DNA of 64,000 bases from Bacteroidota bacterium (GTDB lineage Bacteria > Bacteroidota > Bacteroidia > JAFLBG01), in the NCBI GenBank assembly GCA_017303975.1, contig JAFLBG010000002.1, positions 1 to 64,000 on the forward strand, given 5' to 3'. Every line of letters starts with the position of its first letter. The stretch's first letter is position 1. The position numbers were made by a program, and so were the translations under genes. Under the pieces are notes generated by a model. It was given only the letters and a program-made list of their open reading frames with translations. It was not told the DNA's origin and searched no databases. Below, one piece after another: positions 1 through 8,160 of this stretch.

Positions 1-2
1 GG

Positions 3-80
3 ATGTATGATTACAATTTTAAAAGACCACACCAATCTCTTAATAATAAAACTCCGATGGAATTTTTACAACATATTTAA
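3..80 (+). CDS. IS3-family transposase, C-terminal end (partial)
   Basis: This is the last 25 codons of an open frame entering from the left edge. It reads YNFKRPHQSLNNKTPMEFL near the end, which is the hallmark end of the IS3-family DDE integrase core (RPHxSLxxxTPxEF). The frame stops at 78-80 and is followed within about 10 bases by a motif ending in GGGGAGCTTACA, a good candidate for the right terminal repeat of the element. Most of the transposase lies outside the window, so whether the element is intact cannot be judged. Confidence 0.75.
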   Translation: MYDYNFKRPHQSLNNKTPMEFLQHI

Positions 81-89
81 GCTAATTTT

Positions 90-126
90 CTATTTTTGAT
101 TGGCTCATAAAACAGGGGAGCTTACA
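90..126 (+). repeat. candidate IS right end, copy 1 of a repeated motif
   Basis: The motif begins CTATTTTTGATTGGCTC and ends GGGGAGCTTACA, just after the IS3-type transposase stop codon. IS3-family elements typically end in CA. Close copies in the same orientation lie at 29431-29466 and 32424-32459. That this is the transposon terminus is inferred from its place and its repetition. Confidence 0.55.
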
Positions 127-160
127 AATGGAAGTGTCTGTCATTTTTTTCTAAGCATTG

Positions 161-349
161 CCCTTAACGTTTTGCGGGCTTGTGCAGTAGCGGATTCAAA
201 GCGACTACTTGTCCCGAGTGATAAAGTTAAATAAATGCACCACTGTTCACAAGGCTTGCAGAAAAAAGATGCGGGGCGTCAGCCCCACATTAATCATTGC
301 AAGCCTTACTTGCACAAAACCCGCTATTGCACAAGCCTGCTGTTATGCC
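161..349 (-). other. attC-like recombination site (integron-cassette 3' end)
   Basis: Read on the minus strand, the stop codon of the HEPN gene (TAA at 358-356) is followed by GGCATAAC (349-342), a long folded region, and GTTAAGGG (168-161). The outer arms at 174-193 and 321-340 are complementary at 18 of 20 positions. Inside them lie a perfect 10-bp inverted repeat (251-260 with 297-306) and a GGGGC/GCCCC hairpin (273-286). R''/R' boxes flanking an imperfect inverted repeat directly downstream of a gene are the architecture of integron attC sites. The site is long for an attC, and no integron integrase is in the window. Confidence 0.6.
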
Positions 350-355
350 TTGTTT

Positions 356-925
356 TTATCCGGTCTGCCTTATCCAGTCTCTGATGTTCATTCCAATCCG
401 TTCAATGTCGGCTCTTGAAACAATGCCACCATGCATTATTATATTTCTCGATCGTTCTAGTGTCCCAAGTACCGATTTCGACCATTCCATATCCGTCAAT
501 AGGTCTTCAAACAATTCCCAATTTGTGACAATAATTGATGAGAGGTCTCCAAAATCACAATACATAATTTGTTCTCCGCCTCTACTACCATGCCATCTAA
601 ACTTGAGATCATCTTCTTGCCTAGTTTTAACTTTTTTCTGTATTCTATCGGGTACTTTCTCCCACCACTTTTCTTGATACTTTTCCGCTAGTGCTGCCTT
701 TACTAAATTTCGAACTGAATTCTCAAATGCGTGAAGAGCAATATATACAACAGACATTTTTCTGGCTTCTTGAATATTATCTTTGTCAAGCATTTCGAAT
801 GAGAGTGCCTTCATTAAGGCATACTCTTCTTCCTTTCCAAAATTGGATAGTTTTCGTCTACCAACTTTGTCGAGGCTTTCTTCAGTCAGTACACCTCTAA
901 AAATAAAATTATATAAGTCGTCCAT
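356..925 (-). CDS. Swt1-family HEPN domain protein
   Basis: A 189-residue all-helical protein. Residues 160-165 read RNIIMH, giving the Rx4H motif of HEPN RNase domains, and residues 68-72 (ENSVR) fit the first conserved helix of the Swt1-like HEPN group. HEPN proteins are commonly metal-independent RNases in toxin-antitoxin and abortive-infection systems; the role here is inferred from the fold. Its ATG overlaps the stop of the upstream DUF5343 gene (TAATG on the minus strand), so translation is probably coupled. The attC-like site follows directly. No other catalytic domain is visible, so an RNA-binding or non-catalytic role is possible. Confidence 0.7.
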   Translation of the reverse strand: MDDLYNFIFRGVLTEESLDKVGRRKLSNFGKEEEYALMKALSFEMLDKDNIQEARKMSVVYIALHAFENSVRNLVKAALAEKYQEKWWEKVPDRIQKKVKTRQEDDLKFRWHGSRGGEQIMYCDFGDLSSIIVTNWELFEDLLTDMEWSKSVLGTLERSRNIIMHGGIVSRADIERIGMNIRDWIRQTG

Positions 926-1572
926 TATCCAAGATGATCTCTAAGACTTTTGAAAATTGCATCATAAATTGCTTGATCTCTCGTCTCGGGTAGTACAATA
1001 TTAATATGGTACTGTAATCCTTGTAATTTTATTTTTTTATGAATGCCAGAACTTTGTTCCTCTGCCTTGTCTTTCAATTCGGAGTTTTGTTGTTCCTGTT
1101 CCTCTTCCTTCTCCTTTTCAACTTTCTTTCTCACTTCAGGTTTGCTAGATTCAAAATCTGCTAATTCACATAGGCCCGAAAAACTTTTAGCAATTAATTT
1201 TACTAGGTTGTCCTTCTTTGAGCCAGCATATAAAGTTCTTAGTTTATTATATGCTTCATCAGAAGTCATTTTGTTCGCATCTTTTTTTATTGCAAACAAA
1301 TCTGAAAACATTTCTCGAATGCCTTCAGCTAATACCCTTGGTGCGGCAGCTTTGTCTAAATATTCGTAATATCTTTTTGTAGGAACATTGTTACTGTCTA
1401 GAAAGCCAAGCTCTCTAAGTATCCCAACTAGAGCTCTGTCATTCGTACTTTTGAACTCAAGATTCTCCAAAAATTTTACTGAAAATCTTTCAGGAGGTTC
1501 TGCGCCTTGAATGGCGTCAAAGTATGCTGCAAATGAGCCATACTTTACTGTGTAACTATCTGGTAAAGCCAT
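925..1572 (-). CDS. DUF5343 domain protein, partner of the HEPN gene
   Basis: A 215-residue protein. Residues 1-130 follow the DUF5343 pattern: MALPDSY start, a segment PPERFSVKFLENL, then LRELGFLDSNNVPTKRYYEY. A highly charged Glu/Lys/Gln linker, probably coiled coil, covers about 143-172. A conserved-looking tail has INIVLPETRDQAIYDAIF near the end. DUF5343 has no established biochemical function that I know of; the first part looks like winged-helix DNA-binding folds (inference). It is the first gene of a two-gene unit with one-base stop/start overlap to the HEPN gene, so it may neutralise, recruit or sense for that protein. Confidence 0.7.
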   Translation of the reverse strand: MALPDSYTVKYGSFAAYFDAIQGAEPPERFSVKFLENLEFKSTNDRALVGILRELGFLDSNNVPTKRYYEYLDKAAAPRVLAEGIREMFSDLFAIKKDANKMTSDEAYNKLRTLYAGSKKDNLVKLIAKSFSGLCELADFESSKPEVRKKVEKEKEEEQEQQNSELKDKAEEQSSGIHKKIKLQGLQYHINIVLPETRDQAIYDAIFKSLRDHLG

Positions 1573-1607
1573 TTAATTTATATTTAATTGTTAGTTTTTA
1601 ATTCTTT

Positions 1608-1624
1608 TAAAAATAAGGCATAAC
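1608..1624 (-). repeat. cassette 5' boundary, inverted copy of 342-358
   Basis: On the minus strand this reads GTTATGCCTTATTTTTA. The plus strand at 342-358 reads GTTATGCCTTGTTTTTA, 16 of 17 identical, so the two genes sit between inverted repeats. In an integron cassette the 5' end carries the outer part of R', which after excision pairs with R'' of the same cassette. Here GTTATGCC is the exact complement of GGCATAAC, as expected for a cassette starting at 1623. Confidence 0.55.
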
Positions 1625-1640
1625 TCGTTTATACCCCAGA

Positions 1641-1688
1641 CATTACCCTGCAAATCCACCCCAATTGGGGTGGATTTGCAGGGTAATG
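1641..1688. repeat. 48-bp perfect palindrome
   Basis: Two 24-base arms meet with no spacer, centred between 1664 and 1665; the left arm starts CATTACCCTGCAAATCCACC. It lies between two divergent genes (DUF5343 to the left, patatin to the right), so it does not terminate either. It could be a relic terminator of a gene displaced by the cassette, or an operator-like site. Confidence 0.85.
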
Positions 1689-1776
1689 ATATTCTGTTAT
1701 TTTCTAAATATACCCCAATTTCTATTCCCCAAAAATATTTTTTGCGTTTTTATTTTTCATCTAGTATATTAAACGT

Positions 1777-2835
1777 ATGCAACAACAAAAAAAATTAACA
1801 CGTATTTTAAGCCTAGATGGTGGCGGCATTCGGGGTATATTGCCCGGGCAAATTTTGGTAAGCTTAGAGAAAAAATTGCAACAAAAAACAAATAATAGCA
1901 ATGCACGCCTAGCGCATTATTTCGATTTTATTGCAGGCACAAGTACCGGTGGTATTTTAACGTGTGCGTATTTGTGCCCCAACGAGGAGGATGCTACTAT
2001 GCCCAAGTTTACTGCACAAGAGGCGGTTAATTTATATTTGCTAAAAGGAGGAAATATTTTTCAAACCAATGTATTTCAAAAAATAAAATCGGTCTCCGGT
2101 TTGTCGGACGAAAAGTATTCTGCCAAAGACCTGGAAGAAAGCCTGCACACTTACTTTGGCAGCAAGCGCTTGAGTCAGCTGTTAAAACCTTGTATTATTA
2201 CCTCCTACAATATTTTTAGTCGTACTACGCATTTTTTCACACAACACGATGCTGTGCAAAAGGAAGGATACGATTATTATTTGCACGAAGTGGCGCGTGC
2301 TACTGCTGCGGCACCTACGTACTTCGAGCCTGCACTGGTGCATTCCATGTCGGGTGTTTCGTACCCGCTTATTGATGGTGGTATTTTTGCCAACAATCCC
2401 GGCATGGTAGCGTATGCCGAAGCTCGCCAATTGTTTGATAGCCCTGCAAAGCCTTCGGGCAAAGTAACTGCGGCCGATATGTTTATGTTGTCTATTGGCA
2501 CCGGCACAGTTAAAAAACCGTACGATTACAAAAAGGCAAAAAACTGGGGTGCCATAGGCTGGGCAAGCCCAATTATAGATATGATGATGAGTGGTGTGTC
2601 CGAGACAGTCGATTTTCAATTAGGTAAATTGTTTGATGCAGATGGTGCTGCCCAAAATTATATTCGACTTACACCCGAGCTGGGAACCGCGCACAGCGAG
2701 ATGGATAACGCTACCCCCGAAAACCTTCTTGCATTAAAGGAAGCAGGCATTGCTGCTGCCGAAAAATTTGATGACGAGCTGAATGTAGTTGCTGATGTGC
2801 TTATAGCCGGAGAAAGCAACAGGTCTCTTGCCTAA
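1777..2835 (+). CDS. patatin-like phospholipase
   Basis: A 352-residue cytosolic hydrolase without signal peptide. It shows the oxyanion glycine-rich loop DGGGIRG (14-20), the nucleophile elbow GTSTGG with Ser56, and the catalytic Asp in DGG (Asp200), so the Ser-Asp dyad of patatin lipid acyl hydrolases is complete. The family cleaves acyl chains from membrane phospholipids. It is a single gene, divergent from the DUF5343/HEPN cassette and convergent with the esterase gene 15 bases downstream. Patatins also serve as effectors in some anti-phage systems, but no nucleotide cyclase lies nearby, so a housekeeping lipid role is equally likely. Confidence 0.88.
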   Translation: MQQQKKLTRILSLDGGGIRGILPGQILVSLEKKLQQKTNNSNARLAHYFDFIAGTSTGGILTCAYLCPNEEDATMPKFTAQEAVNLYLLKGGNIFQTNVFQKIKSVSGLSDEKYSAKDLEESLHTYFGSKRLSQLLKPCIITSYNIFSRTTHFFTQHDAVQKEGYDYYLHEVARATAAAPTYFEPALVHSMSGVSYPLIDGGIFANNPGMVAYAEARQLFDSPAKPSGKVTAADMFMLSIGTGTVKKPYDYKKAKNWGAIGWASPIIDMMMSGVSETVDFQLGKLFDADGAAQNYIRLTPELGTAHSEMDNATPENLLALKEAGIAAAEKFDDELNVVADVLIAGESNRSLA

Positions 2836-2850
2836 TTTCCAACATGGTAT

Positions 2851-3822
2851 TTATTTTTTTAAAATCCCAAATTCTTTTGCCACGTGATACGTGGAGTGAA
2901 ATCCTTTATCGGTTGCAAACATCATCATTCTTCCACCCTCTTCCTCTTTGTTTCCGGGGTGTATAAGCAATCGATGTCCTAAGTTCGTTATTTGGTAAAA
3001 GCTAACTAGTTGTTCTCCTTTTGTATTTTGGTATTCTAGTCTGGTTATTTCCGGAATACCGGCAAACGACTTTTCGGTTTTATCCGGAATGGTATCGCAA
3101 CCCTGTATTCCTGCCCATTGCTTGAGTAGTAGTGTTGCGTTGGAATAATTTACTATGCCATCACCGGTGCCATGGTAAATTATTAGTTTGCTGTAAGCTC
3201 CTTTGTATAAAGAGTTTTGAGATGTTACCAGTTTTACTAATTCAGTTTGTGATACTGTTTTTTTACCGCGCATTACTTTAAATCCTTCTACTACATTTTG
3301 AGCTACACCATAGGCGGTGCCAGCAAAAACAGCAGCGTTGTTGAATTTGTTTGGATGTGTGGCTGCCATTGCCACACTCATAGCAGCTCCGGCAGATAGA
3401 CCTGTTATAAATATTCGCGTACTATCAATAGAATATTTTTTTTGAGCATATACAATCATCTCAAAAATAGATTGGCATTCGCCTTGGCCCTTTGTAATAT
3501 CTTTCTCTTCAAACCAATTGAAACAATGGTTGGAGTTATTGATAAATTTTTGTTGAGGATACAAAACAATGAAGTTGTGCAAGTCACTCAATTTATTCCA
3601 TCCTGTAAGTTCGGCTACTTCGTTGGCCGTTTGGCTGCACCCATGCAAAACAATAACCAAGGGCCTTTTAAGAGTATCTGAGTTGTTGGGTGTATGAACG
3701 AATAATTTTAGATTTCCCGGATTACTACCAAACTCAGGTATTTCAAGGAGTTTAGACTGAGCAATATTTACACTACAGTAAACAAGTAAAAAAAGGAAAA
3801 CAAGCCCAAGCTGCTTACTCAT
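2851..3822 (-). CDS. PHB-depolymerase-family esterase, secreted
   Basis: 323 residues, starting with a hydrophobic signal peptide (about 1-22). An alpha/beta-hydrolase core follows, with HGCSQTA (60-66) as oxyanion region and lipase box GLSAG with Ser143. The family includes polyhydroxybutyrate depolymerases and feruloyl or acetylxylan esterases, so the substrate cannot be named from sequence. It is probably exported to the periplasm or cell surface. It is the last gene of a minus-strand run that begins at etfB, 30 bases after the DUF1569 gene. Confidence 0.8.
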   Translation of the reverse strand: MSKQLGLVFLFLLVYCSVNIAQSKLLEIPEFGSNPGNLKLFVHTPNNSDTLKRPLVIVLHGCSQTANEVAELTGWNKLSDLHNFIVLYPQQKFINNSNHCFNWFEEKDITKGQGECQSIFEMIVYAQKKYSIDSTRIFITGLSAGAAMSVAMAATHPNKFNNAAVFAGTAYGVAQNVVEGFKVMRGKKTVSQTELVKLVTSQNSLYKGAYSKLIIYHGTGDGIVNYSNATLLLKQWAGIQGCDTIPDKTEKSFAGIPEITRLEYQNTKGEQLVSFYQITNLGHRLLIHPGNKEEEGGRMMMFATDKGFHSTYHVAKEFGILKK

Positions 3823-3852
3823 CTAGAAAAAGATTAGTGATGGGCGCTACTT

Positions 3853-4305
3853 CTACGCCCCAAACTGCGTTAGGTGATGGTCTAAATGTTTATAAAACAT
3901 ATTGTTCCACTCCGCTTTATTAAGTACACCAAACGAATGAGATTCTTTCCCATCAAAATGTGCTTCACCCAATTGTTGGGTTTTAGTGATGTATTCTACT
4001 AATCGTTTTTTTTCGGTTTCAAATTCTTTCGCAGATGTAATAAGAAATTCCGGTGCCGTTGGACTTCCCTTTTTATAAGGCTTTTCGTTTACAACAATAT
4101 TCTTAACAAATAGCTTTAGAATAAATTTTTTAAATCCTGTAGGCTTAGGATGTTTGTTATCGTAAACCAATTCGTATGTAACATTGCAATGAGCAAGCAT
4201 TTGACTAACATTCATTTTGCCCCAAGTTGGTTTAGAAGCTGCAGTTAGTTTGTTTATACGAGCTATTAATTCGTTCGAATCGCTTAGATTAAATACGTTC
4301 TTCAT
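3853..4305 (-). CDS. DUF1569 (DinB-like) protein
   Basis: A 150-residue soluble protein of the DUF1569 family, related to the DinB/YfiT four-helix fold. The region WGKMNVSQMLAHCNVTYEL (about 28-46) contains the first His of a possible metal site, and the C-terminal YKHLDHHLTQFG supplies further His residues. DinB-like proteins are often thiol or metal dependent, but the function of this group is not established. It lies 13 bases downstream of the nucleoside transporter gene, probably in the same transcript. Confidence 0.7.
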   Translation of the reverse strand: MKNVFNLSDSNELIARINKLTAASKPTWGKMNVSQMLAHCNVTYELVYDNKHPKPTGFKKFILKLFVKNIVVNEKPYKKGSPTAPEFLITSAKEFETEKKRLVEYITKTQQLGEAHFDGKESHSFGVLNKAEWNNMFYKHLDHHLTQFGA

Positions 4306-4318
4306 CGCTTGTTTTTTA

Positions 4319-5551
4319 TTAAATCAACATTCCGGCAATAGTAGCAGAAAGATAAGATGCCAGTGTACCACACAACAAGGCTTTCATACCTAGTTTAGCT
4401 AAATCGGTTCTGCGTTCAGGAGCCAGTGCGCCAATACCGCCAATTTGCATACCTACGCTGCTAAAGTTTGCAAAGCCGCAAATAGCAATACTTATAATTA
4501 GTAATCCTTTTTCGGTAAGCACAGGTACCGCTTTTGTTGTTAAATTTTGAAATGCAACAAATTCATTCACTGTTAATTTTTGTCCTAGTAAGGTAGCGGC
4601 ACTACCCACATCTTGCAGCGGTATTCCCATTGACCAAGCAATAGGATAAAATAATTTTCCGAAAATAAAATCAAGTGTCAATTCGGGATAAATATGTCCT
4701 AATATCCAATTAATCATCGCGATTAATGCAATAAAACCAATAAGCATAGCCACCACATTCATGGCAATTTTAAATCCATCTGCAGCACCGTGGCTTATCG
4801 CATCAATCAAATTACTATAATTACTTTTTACCTCTAGCTTTACATTGCCCATGGTTTGCGACTCTTCTGTTTCGGGGAAAACAATTTTAGAAATAACCAA
4901 TGCACCCGGAGCAGCCATCAAACTAGCTGCAATTAAATATTCTGCTTTGGCACCCATGTTTGCATACACAATTAAAATACCGCCTGCAATACACGCCAAA
5001 CTACCGCTCATAGAAGCAAGCAGTTCGCTCTTGGTCATCGTTGGTAAATACGGGCGAATCATAACTTGTGCTTCTACTTGTCCTACAAATGCACTGGCAA
5101 CATTGCTCAATGCTTCGGCACCGCTTACGCGCATTACAAAGTTCATAGCCTTAGCAATAACAGAAACAATGCGCTGCATAATACCTACATGGTAAAAAAT
5201 TGCTACCAATATGCACACTAAAATAATTGTGGCGGTAATATTAAATGCAAATACAAATGTATGCGGCATAGAATAGTTTTGTACGGTGCCATCATAACTT
5301 GATGTAGCAATACCTCCGTACACAAAGTTGGCGCCTTGTTTGGCAAAGCCTTCTATTTTTTGCATACCGGTTCCTAATAACTGAAAGAAACGAGTTACGG
5401 GAGGAACTTTTAAAACCAATACCGCAATAAATAATTGTAAGCCAATGCCACTCAGTACCAATCGGTAATTAATAGCTTTGCGGTTGTTAGAGGCCAAAAA
5501 GGCTATTCCGAGTATTAGTAATACTCCAATAATTCCGATAAATCTTTCCAT
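4319..5551 (-). CDS. concentrative nucleoside transporter (CNT/NupC family)
   Basis: A 410-residue inner-membrane protein with about ten hydrophobic segments. It carries CNT-family signatures: a gate-like region around GSLACIAGGILIVYA and the NEFVAF motif that in characterised CNT proteins contacts the nucleoside. The family imports nucleosides with Na+ or H+. It follows the bifunctional nuclease gene by 22 bases in a run starting at etfB. Uptake of nucleosides released by nucleases is a plausible theme, but that link is inference. Confidence 0.9.
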   Translation of the reverse strand: MERFIGIIGVLLILGIAFLASNNRKAINYRLVLSGIGLQLFIAVLVLKVPPVTRFFQLLGTGMQKIEGFAKQGANFVYGGIATSSYDGTVQNYSMPHTFVFAFNITATIILVCILVAIFYHVGIMQRIVSVIAKAMNFVMRVSGAEALSNVASAFVGQVEAQVMIRPYLPTMTKSELLASMSGSLACIAGGILIVYANMGAKAEYLIAASLMAAPGALVISKIVFPETEESQTMGNVKLEVKSNYSNLIDAISHGAADGFKIAMNVVAMLIGFIALIAMINWILGHIYPELTLDFIFGKLFYPIAWSMGIPLQDVGSAATLLGQKLTVNEFVAFQNLTTKAVPVLTEKGLLIISIAICGFANFSSVGMQIGGIGALAPERRTDLAKLGMKALLCGTLASYLSATIAGMLI

Positions 5552-5573
5552 TAGTATGGGCTGTTAAATTGAA

Positions 5574-6185
5574 TTAGGATTTTTTACGCTTGTTTAATTC
5601 ATCGCGTATTTTCGAAGCTCGTTCGTACATTTCATCATCAATGGCAGATTGAAGCATGTCGGTTAATTCTTCTGTTGTTCTTGTTTGAAAATCAGATTCG
5701 CTTACCGCAACGGAAACTTCTTGCTCCTCTCCGCTTACCAATGCCGGATCTGCTTGTGTAGAAGGAGTTCCACCTTCTTCTAAAATTATTCCTGCTGAAG
5801 ATAGTATAAACTCGTAGGTAAAAATAGGACATTGAAATCGTACCGCAAGTGCAATGGCATCAGATGTTCTTGCATCTACCTCAACTTCCTTTTCTCCGTC
5901 AGTACAAATAAGTTTGGCAAAAAATATTCCTTCTACCAAATTATATATAATTACTTCCGACACTTTAATATTAAAGGTATCGGCAAAGCTCTTAAACAAA
6001 TCGTGTGTAAGTGGGCGACTTGGAGTCATTTTTTCTAACTCAATAGCAATGGCTTGAGCTTCGAAACCTCCAATAATAATAGGCAATCTGCGTTTTCCTT
6101 TTGATTCGCCAAGTACCAACGCATACGCTCCGGTTTGAGTTTGGCTATAGGATAAACCAACAATATCTAACTTAATTTTTTTCAA
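5574..6185 (-). CDS. bifunctional nuclease family protein (DUF151) with UVR-like tail
   Basis: A 203-residue cytosolic protein. Residues 1-130 form the DUF151/BFN domain, with IIGGFEAQAIAIELEK and RTSDAIALAVRF as its most conserved stretches. After a low-complexity linker the C-terminus (about 168-200) resembles a UVR/UvrB-C helical hairpin (MLQSAIDDEMYERASKIRDE). BFN proteins have reported DNase and RNase activity in plants; bacterial roles are poorly defined. The two-domain form is common in Bacteroidota. It sits 17 bases downstream of etfA. Confidence 0.85.
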   Translation of the reverse strand: MKKIKLDIVGLSYSQTQTGAYALVLGESKGKRRLPIIIGGFEAQAIAIELEKMTPSRPLTHDLFKSFADTFNIKVSEVIIYNLVEGIFFAKLICTDGEKEVEVDARTSDAIALAVRFQCPIFTYEFILSSAGIILEEGGTPSTQADPALVSGEEQEVSVAVSESDFQTRTTEELTDMLQSAIDDEMYERASKIRDELNKRKKS

Positions 6186-6202
6186 AATAAAATGTGCGTT
6201 AT

Positions 6203-7174
6203 TTAATTATGACTTGCTTTAAACTTTTTTACTGCCTCTACTAATTTAGGTACAACATCAAAAGCATCTCCAACTATACCGTAATCAGCTGCTTTAAAGA
6301 AAGGAGCTTCTGCATCACTGTTAATCGCAACAATTACTTTTGACGAGCTTACGCCTGCTAAATGCTGTATAGCACCTGAAATACCAATAGCAATGTATAA
6401 ATTAGGACCAATAGTTATTCCGGTTTGTCCAACGTGTTCGTGGTGTGGTCTCCAGCCGATATCCGAAACGGGCTTAGAACATGCAGTTGCAGCGCCTAAT
6501 AGGTCTGCCAATTGCTCTACCATTCCCCAGTTTTCAGGACCTTTTAATCCACGACCTGCAGATACAACTAATTCGGCTTCGGTGAGTGCAATTTTTCCTG
6601 CTGTTTTTTTGGTTTCTACCGAGCTGTAAGTTCCTGCATTGGTAGCAACTGCAAAGTCTTCAATTGCAGCAGCTGCATCGGCAGCAATTACTTGAAATGC
6701 ATTCGGTGTTAGGCCAATTACTTTATTCGCAGAGCTTACAACCACATCAGTTAATCCTTTTCCGGAGAAGCATTTTTTACGAACAGTAAAAGGGCTTGTA
6801 CTGCTTGGAAGTTGAGTAGCACCCGCAACAAATCCGCCTTTTAAACGAACCGCCACTCGTGCAGCAATTGACTTGCCTGTATATGTTTGTGAAATTATAA
6901 CGATAGATGCGCTCACTTTCTGAGCCGCTTCTGCAATGATTTGGGTATAAGCAGCAGGATTCAATTTTGCCAACGATTCATCACCTGAACGTAAAATTTT
7001 AGCTGCACCGTATTTTCCCAATGTTTTTAATTCATCATCAGCAATTTTACCAATTGCTACAGCACATACATCAGTGCCTGTTTGTTTAGCAATTTCGCTT
7101 GCATACGATACTGCTTCGTAGGTTGATTTTTTAAATTTACCATCCCAATTTTCTGCAAAAACTAATACCGACAT
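6203..7174 (-). CDS. etfA: electron transfer flavoprotein subunit alpha
   Basis: 323 residues. The C-terminal half carries the FAD-binding region (SAGRGLKGPENWGM, then GQTGITIGPNLYIAIGISGA, about 206-266), diagnostic of ETF alpha. With ETF beta it forms the soluble heterodimer that takes electrons from acyl-CoA dehydrogenases and passes them to the quinone pool. An acyl-CoA dehydrogenase that could be a donor is encoded at 16551-17723. It follows etfB by 35 bases. Confidence 0.95.
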   Translation of the reverse strand: MSVLVFAENWDGKFKKSTYEAVSYASEIAKQTGTDVCAVAIGKIADDELKTLGKYGAAKILRSGDESLAKLNPAAYTQIIAEAAQKVSASIVIISQTYTGKSIAARVAVRLKGGFVAGATQLPSSTSPFTVRKKCFSGKGLTDVVVSSANKVIGLTPNAFQVIAADAAAAIEDFAVATNAGTYSSVETKKTAGKIALTEAELVVSAGRGLKGPENWGMVEQLADLLGAATACSKPVSDIGWRPHHEHVGQTGITIGPNLYIAIGISGAIQHLAGVSSSKVIVAINSDAEAPFFKAADYGIVGDAFDVVPKLVEAVKKFKASHN

Positions 7175-7209
7175 ATAGTTGATTTTATTGTGTTAGTGAT
7201 TGATTTATA

Positions 7210-7947
7210 TTAAATAACTTTTGCTTCTGTGTGTAATAGATTTACCAACTCATCTATGTTATCTGCTTTTATGTATTTACAAGCAGATTTTGCAGGAGGA
7301 AGTTCGTATCCGGCAGAAGATGTAAGCATATCTGCTCCAACAGGCTCAACAACTGTAAGCGGCTTGGTGCGAGCAGTCATAATTCCACGCATGTTTGGGA
7401 TACGTGGCTCTGCCATTCCTTTTTGAGCACTTGCAACAAGAGGCAAAGACATTTTAACAACTTCTTTTCCACCATCAATTTCTCTTTCTAAAGTAGCTTC
7501 TGTACCTGCAACATCTAATTTTGTTGCAACAGAAACAGAAGGCATACCAAGTAATTCGGCAATCATACCGGCAACTTGTCCTCCATTGTAATCAATAGAT
7601 TCGCGACCGGTTAAAATAATATCGTATCCATTTTTTTTAGCTACCTCAGCAATTTGGGTTGCCACAAAATAAGCATCAGTAGGCTCTGCATTTACGCGTA
7701 TTGCATCATCAGCACCAATAGCTAACGCTTTACGAATATTTGGCTCTGTAGTAGCAGCGCCTACGTTGATAACGGTAACAGTTCCACCCATTGCTTCTTT
7801 CAATTCCAAGGCTCTTGTCAAGCCAATCTCATCATATGGATTGATAATAAACTGAACACCTGCTGTGTTAAAATCCTTGTTATTGTTAGCAAACGTAATC
7901 TTTGTAGTAGTATCCGGAACGTTGCTTATACAAACTAAAATTTTCAT
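7210..7947 (-). CDS. etfB: electron transfer flavoprotein subunit beta
   Basis: 245 residues with the ETF-beta fold: MKILVCISNVPDT start, ILTGRESIDYNGGQVAGMIA (about 116-135) and LPLVASAQKGMAEPRIPNMR (about 168-187), the AMP-binding and docking regions of this subunit. It is the first gene of the minus-strand unit etfB-etfA-bfn-cnt-DUF1569-esterase. A possible -7 box TAACTTTG lies 62 bases upstream. Confidence 0.95.
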   Translation of the reverse strand: MKILVCISNVPDTTTKITFANNNKDFNTAGVQFIINPYDEIGLTRALELKEAMGGTVTVINVGAATTEPNIRKALAIGADDAIRVNAEPTDAYFVATQIAEVAKKNGYDIILTGRESIDYNGGQVAGMIAELLGMPSVSVATKLDVAGTEATLEREIDGGKEVVKMSLPLVASAQKGMAEPRIPNMRGIMTARTKPLTVVEPVGADMLTSSAGYELPPAKSACKYIKADNIDELVNLLHTEAKVI

Positions 7948-8008
7948 ATGTAGTTGTTTAAAAGTTCGTTTAAATTGTATTTGTAGACTAGAATTAATTT
8001 AAGCCTGG

Positions 8009-8016
8009 CAAAGTTA
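8009..8016 (-). promoter_or_regulatory. possible -7 box for etfBA
   Basis: The minus strand reads TAACTTTG, matching the Bacteroidota -7 consensus TAnnTTTG. No clear TTG is seen 19-21 bases further upstream, so support is partial. Confidence 0.35.
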
Positions 8017-8160
8017 ATAAAATACGTTTATTATTTAGTTTAATTCATTAAAATTTGGAATAAAGAGCTACCATAGCAATTAACTGTAAATCAATAATTT
8101 AAATTGATTTAAGGGTTGATTTTGATTAGTTAAAATAGAAACAAGACGTTCTATTAATTT

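Noticed and set aside
1777-2835. Patatin as a CBASS-type effector next to the HEPN cassette
   Set aside because: No cyclic-nucleotide synthase, sensor or ancillary gene is adjacent, and the patatin is divergent from the cassette.
3185-3200. TGTAAGCTCC in the esterase gene as another IS end
   Set aside because: Only about ten bases match and they lie inside a conserved coding sequence.
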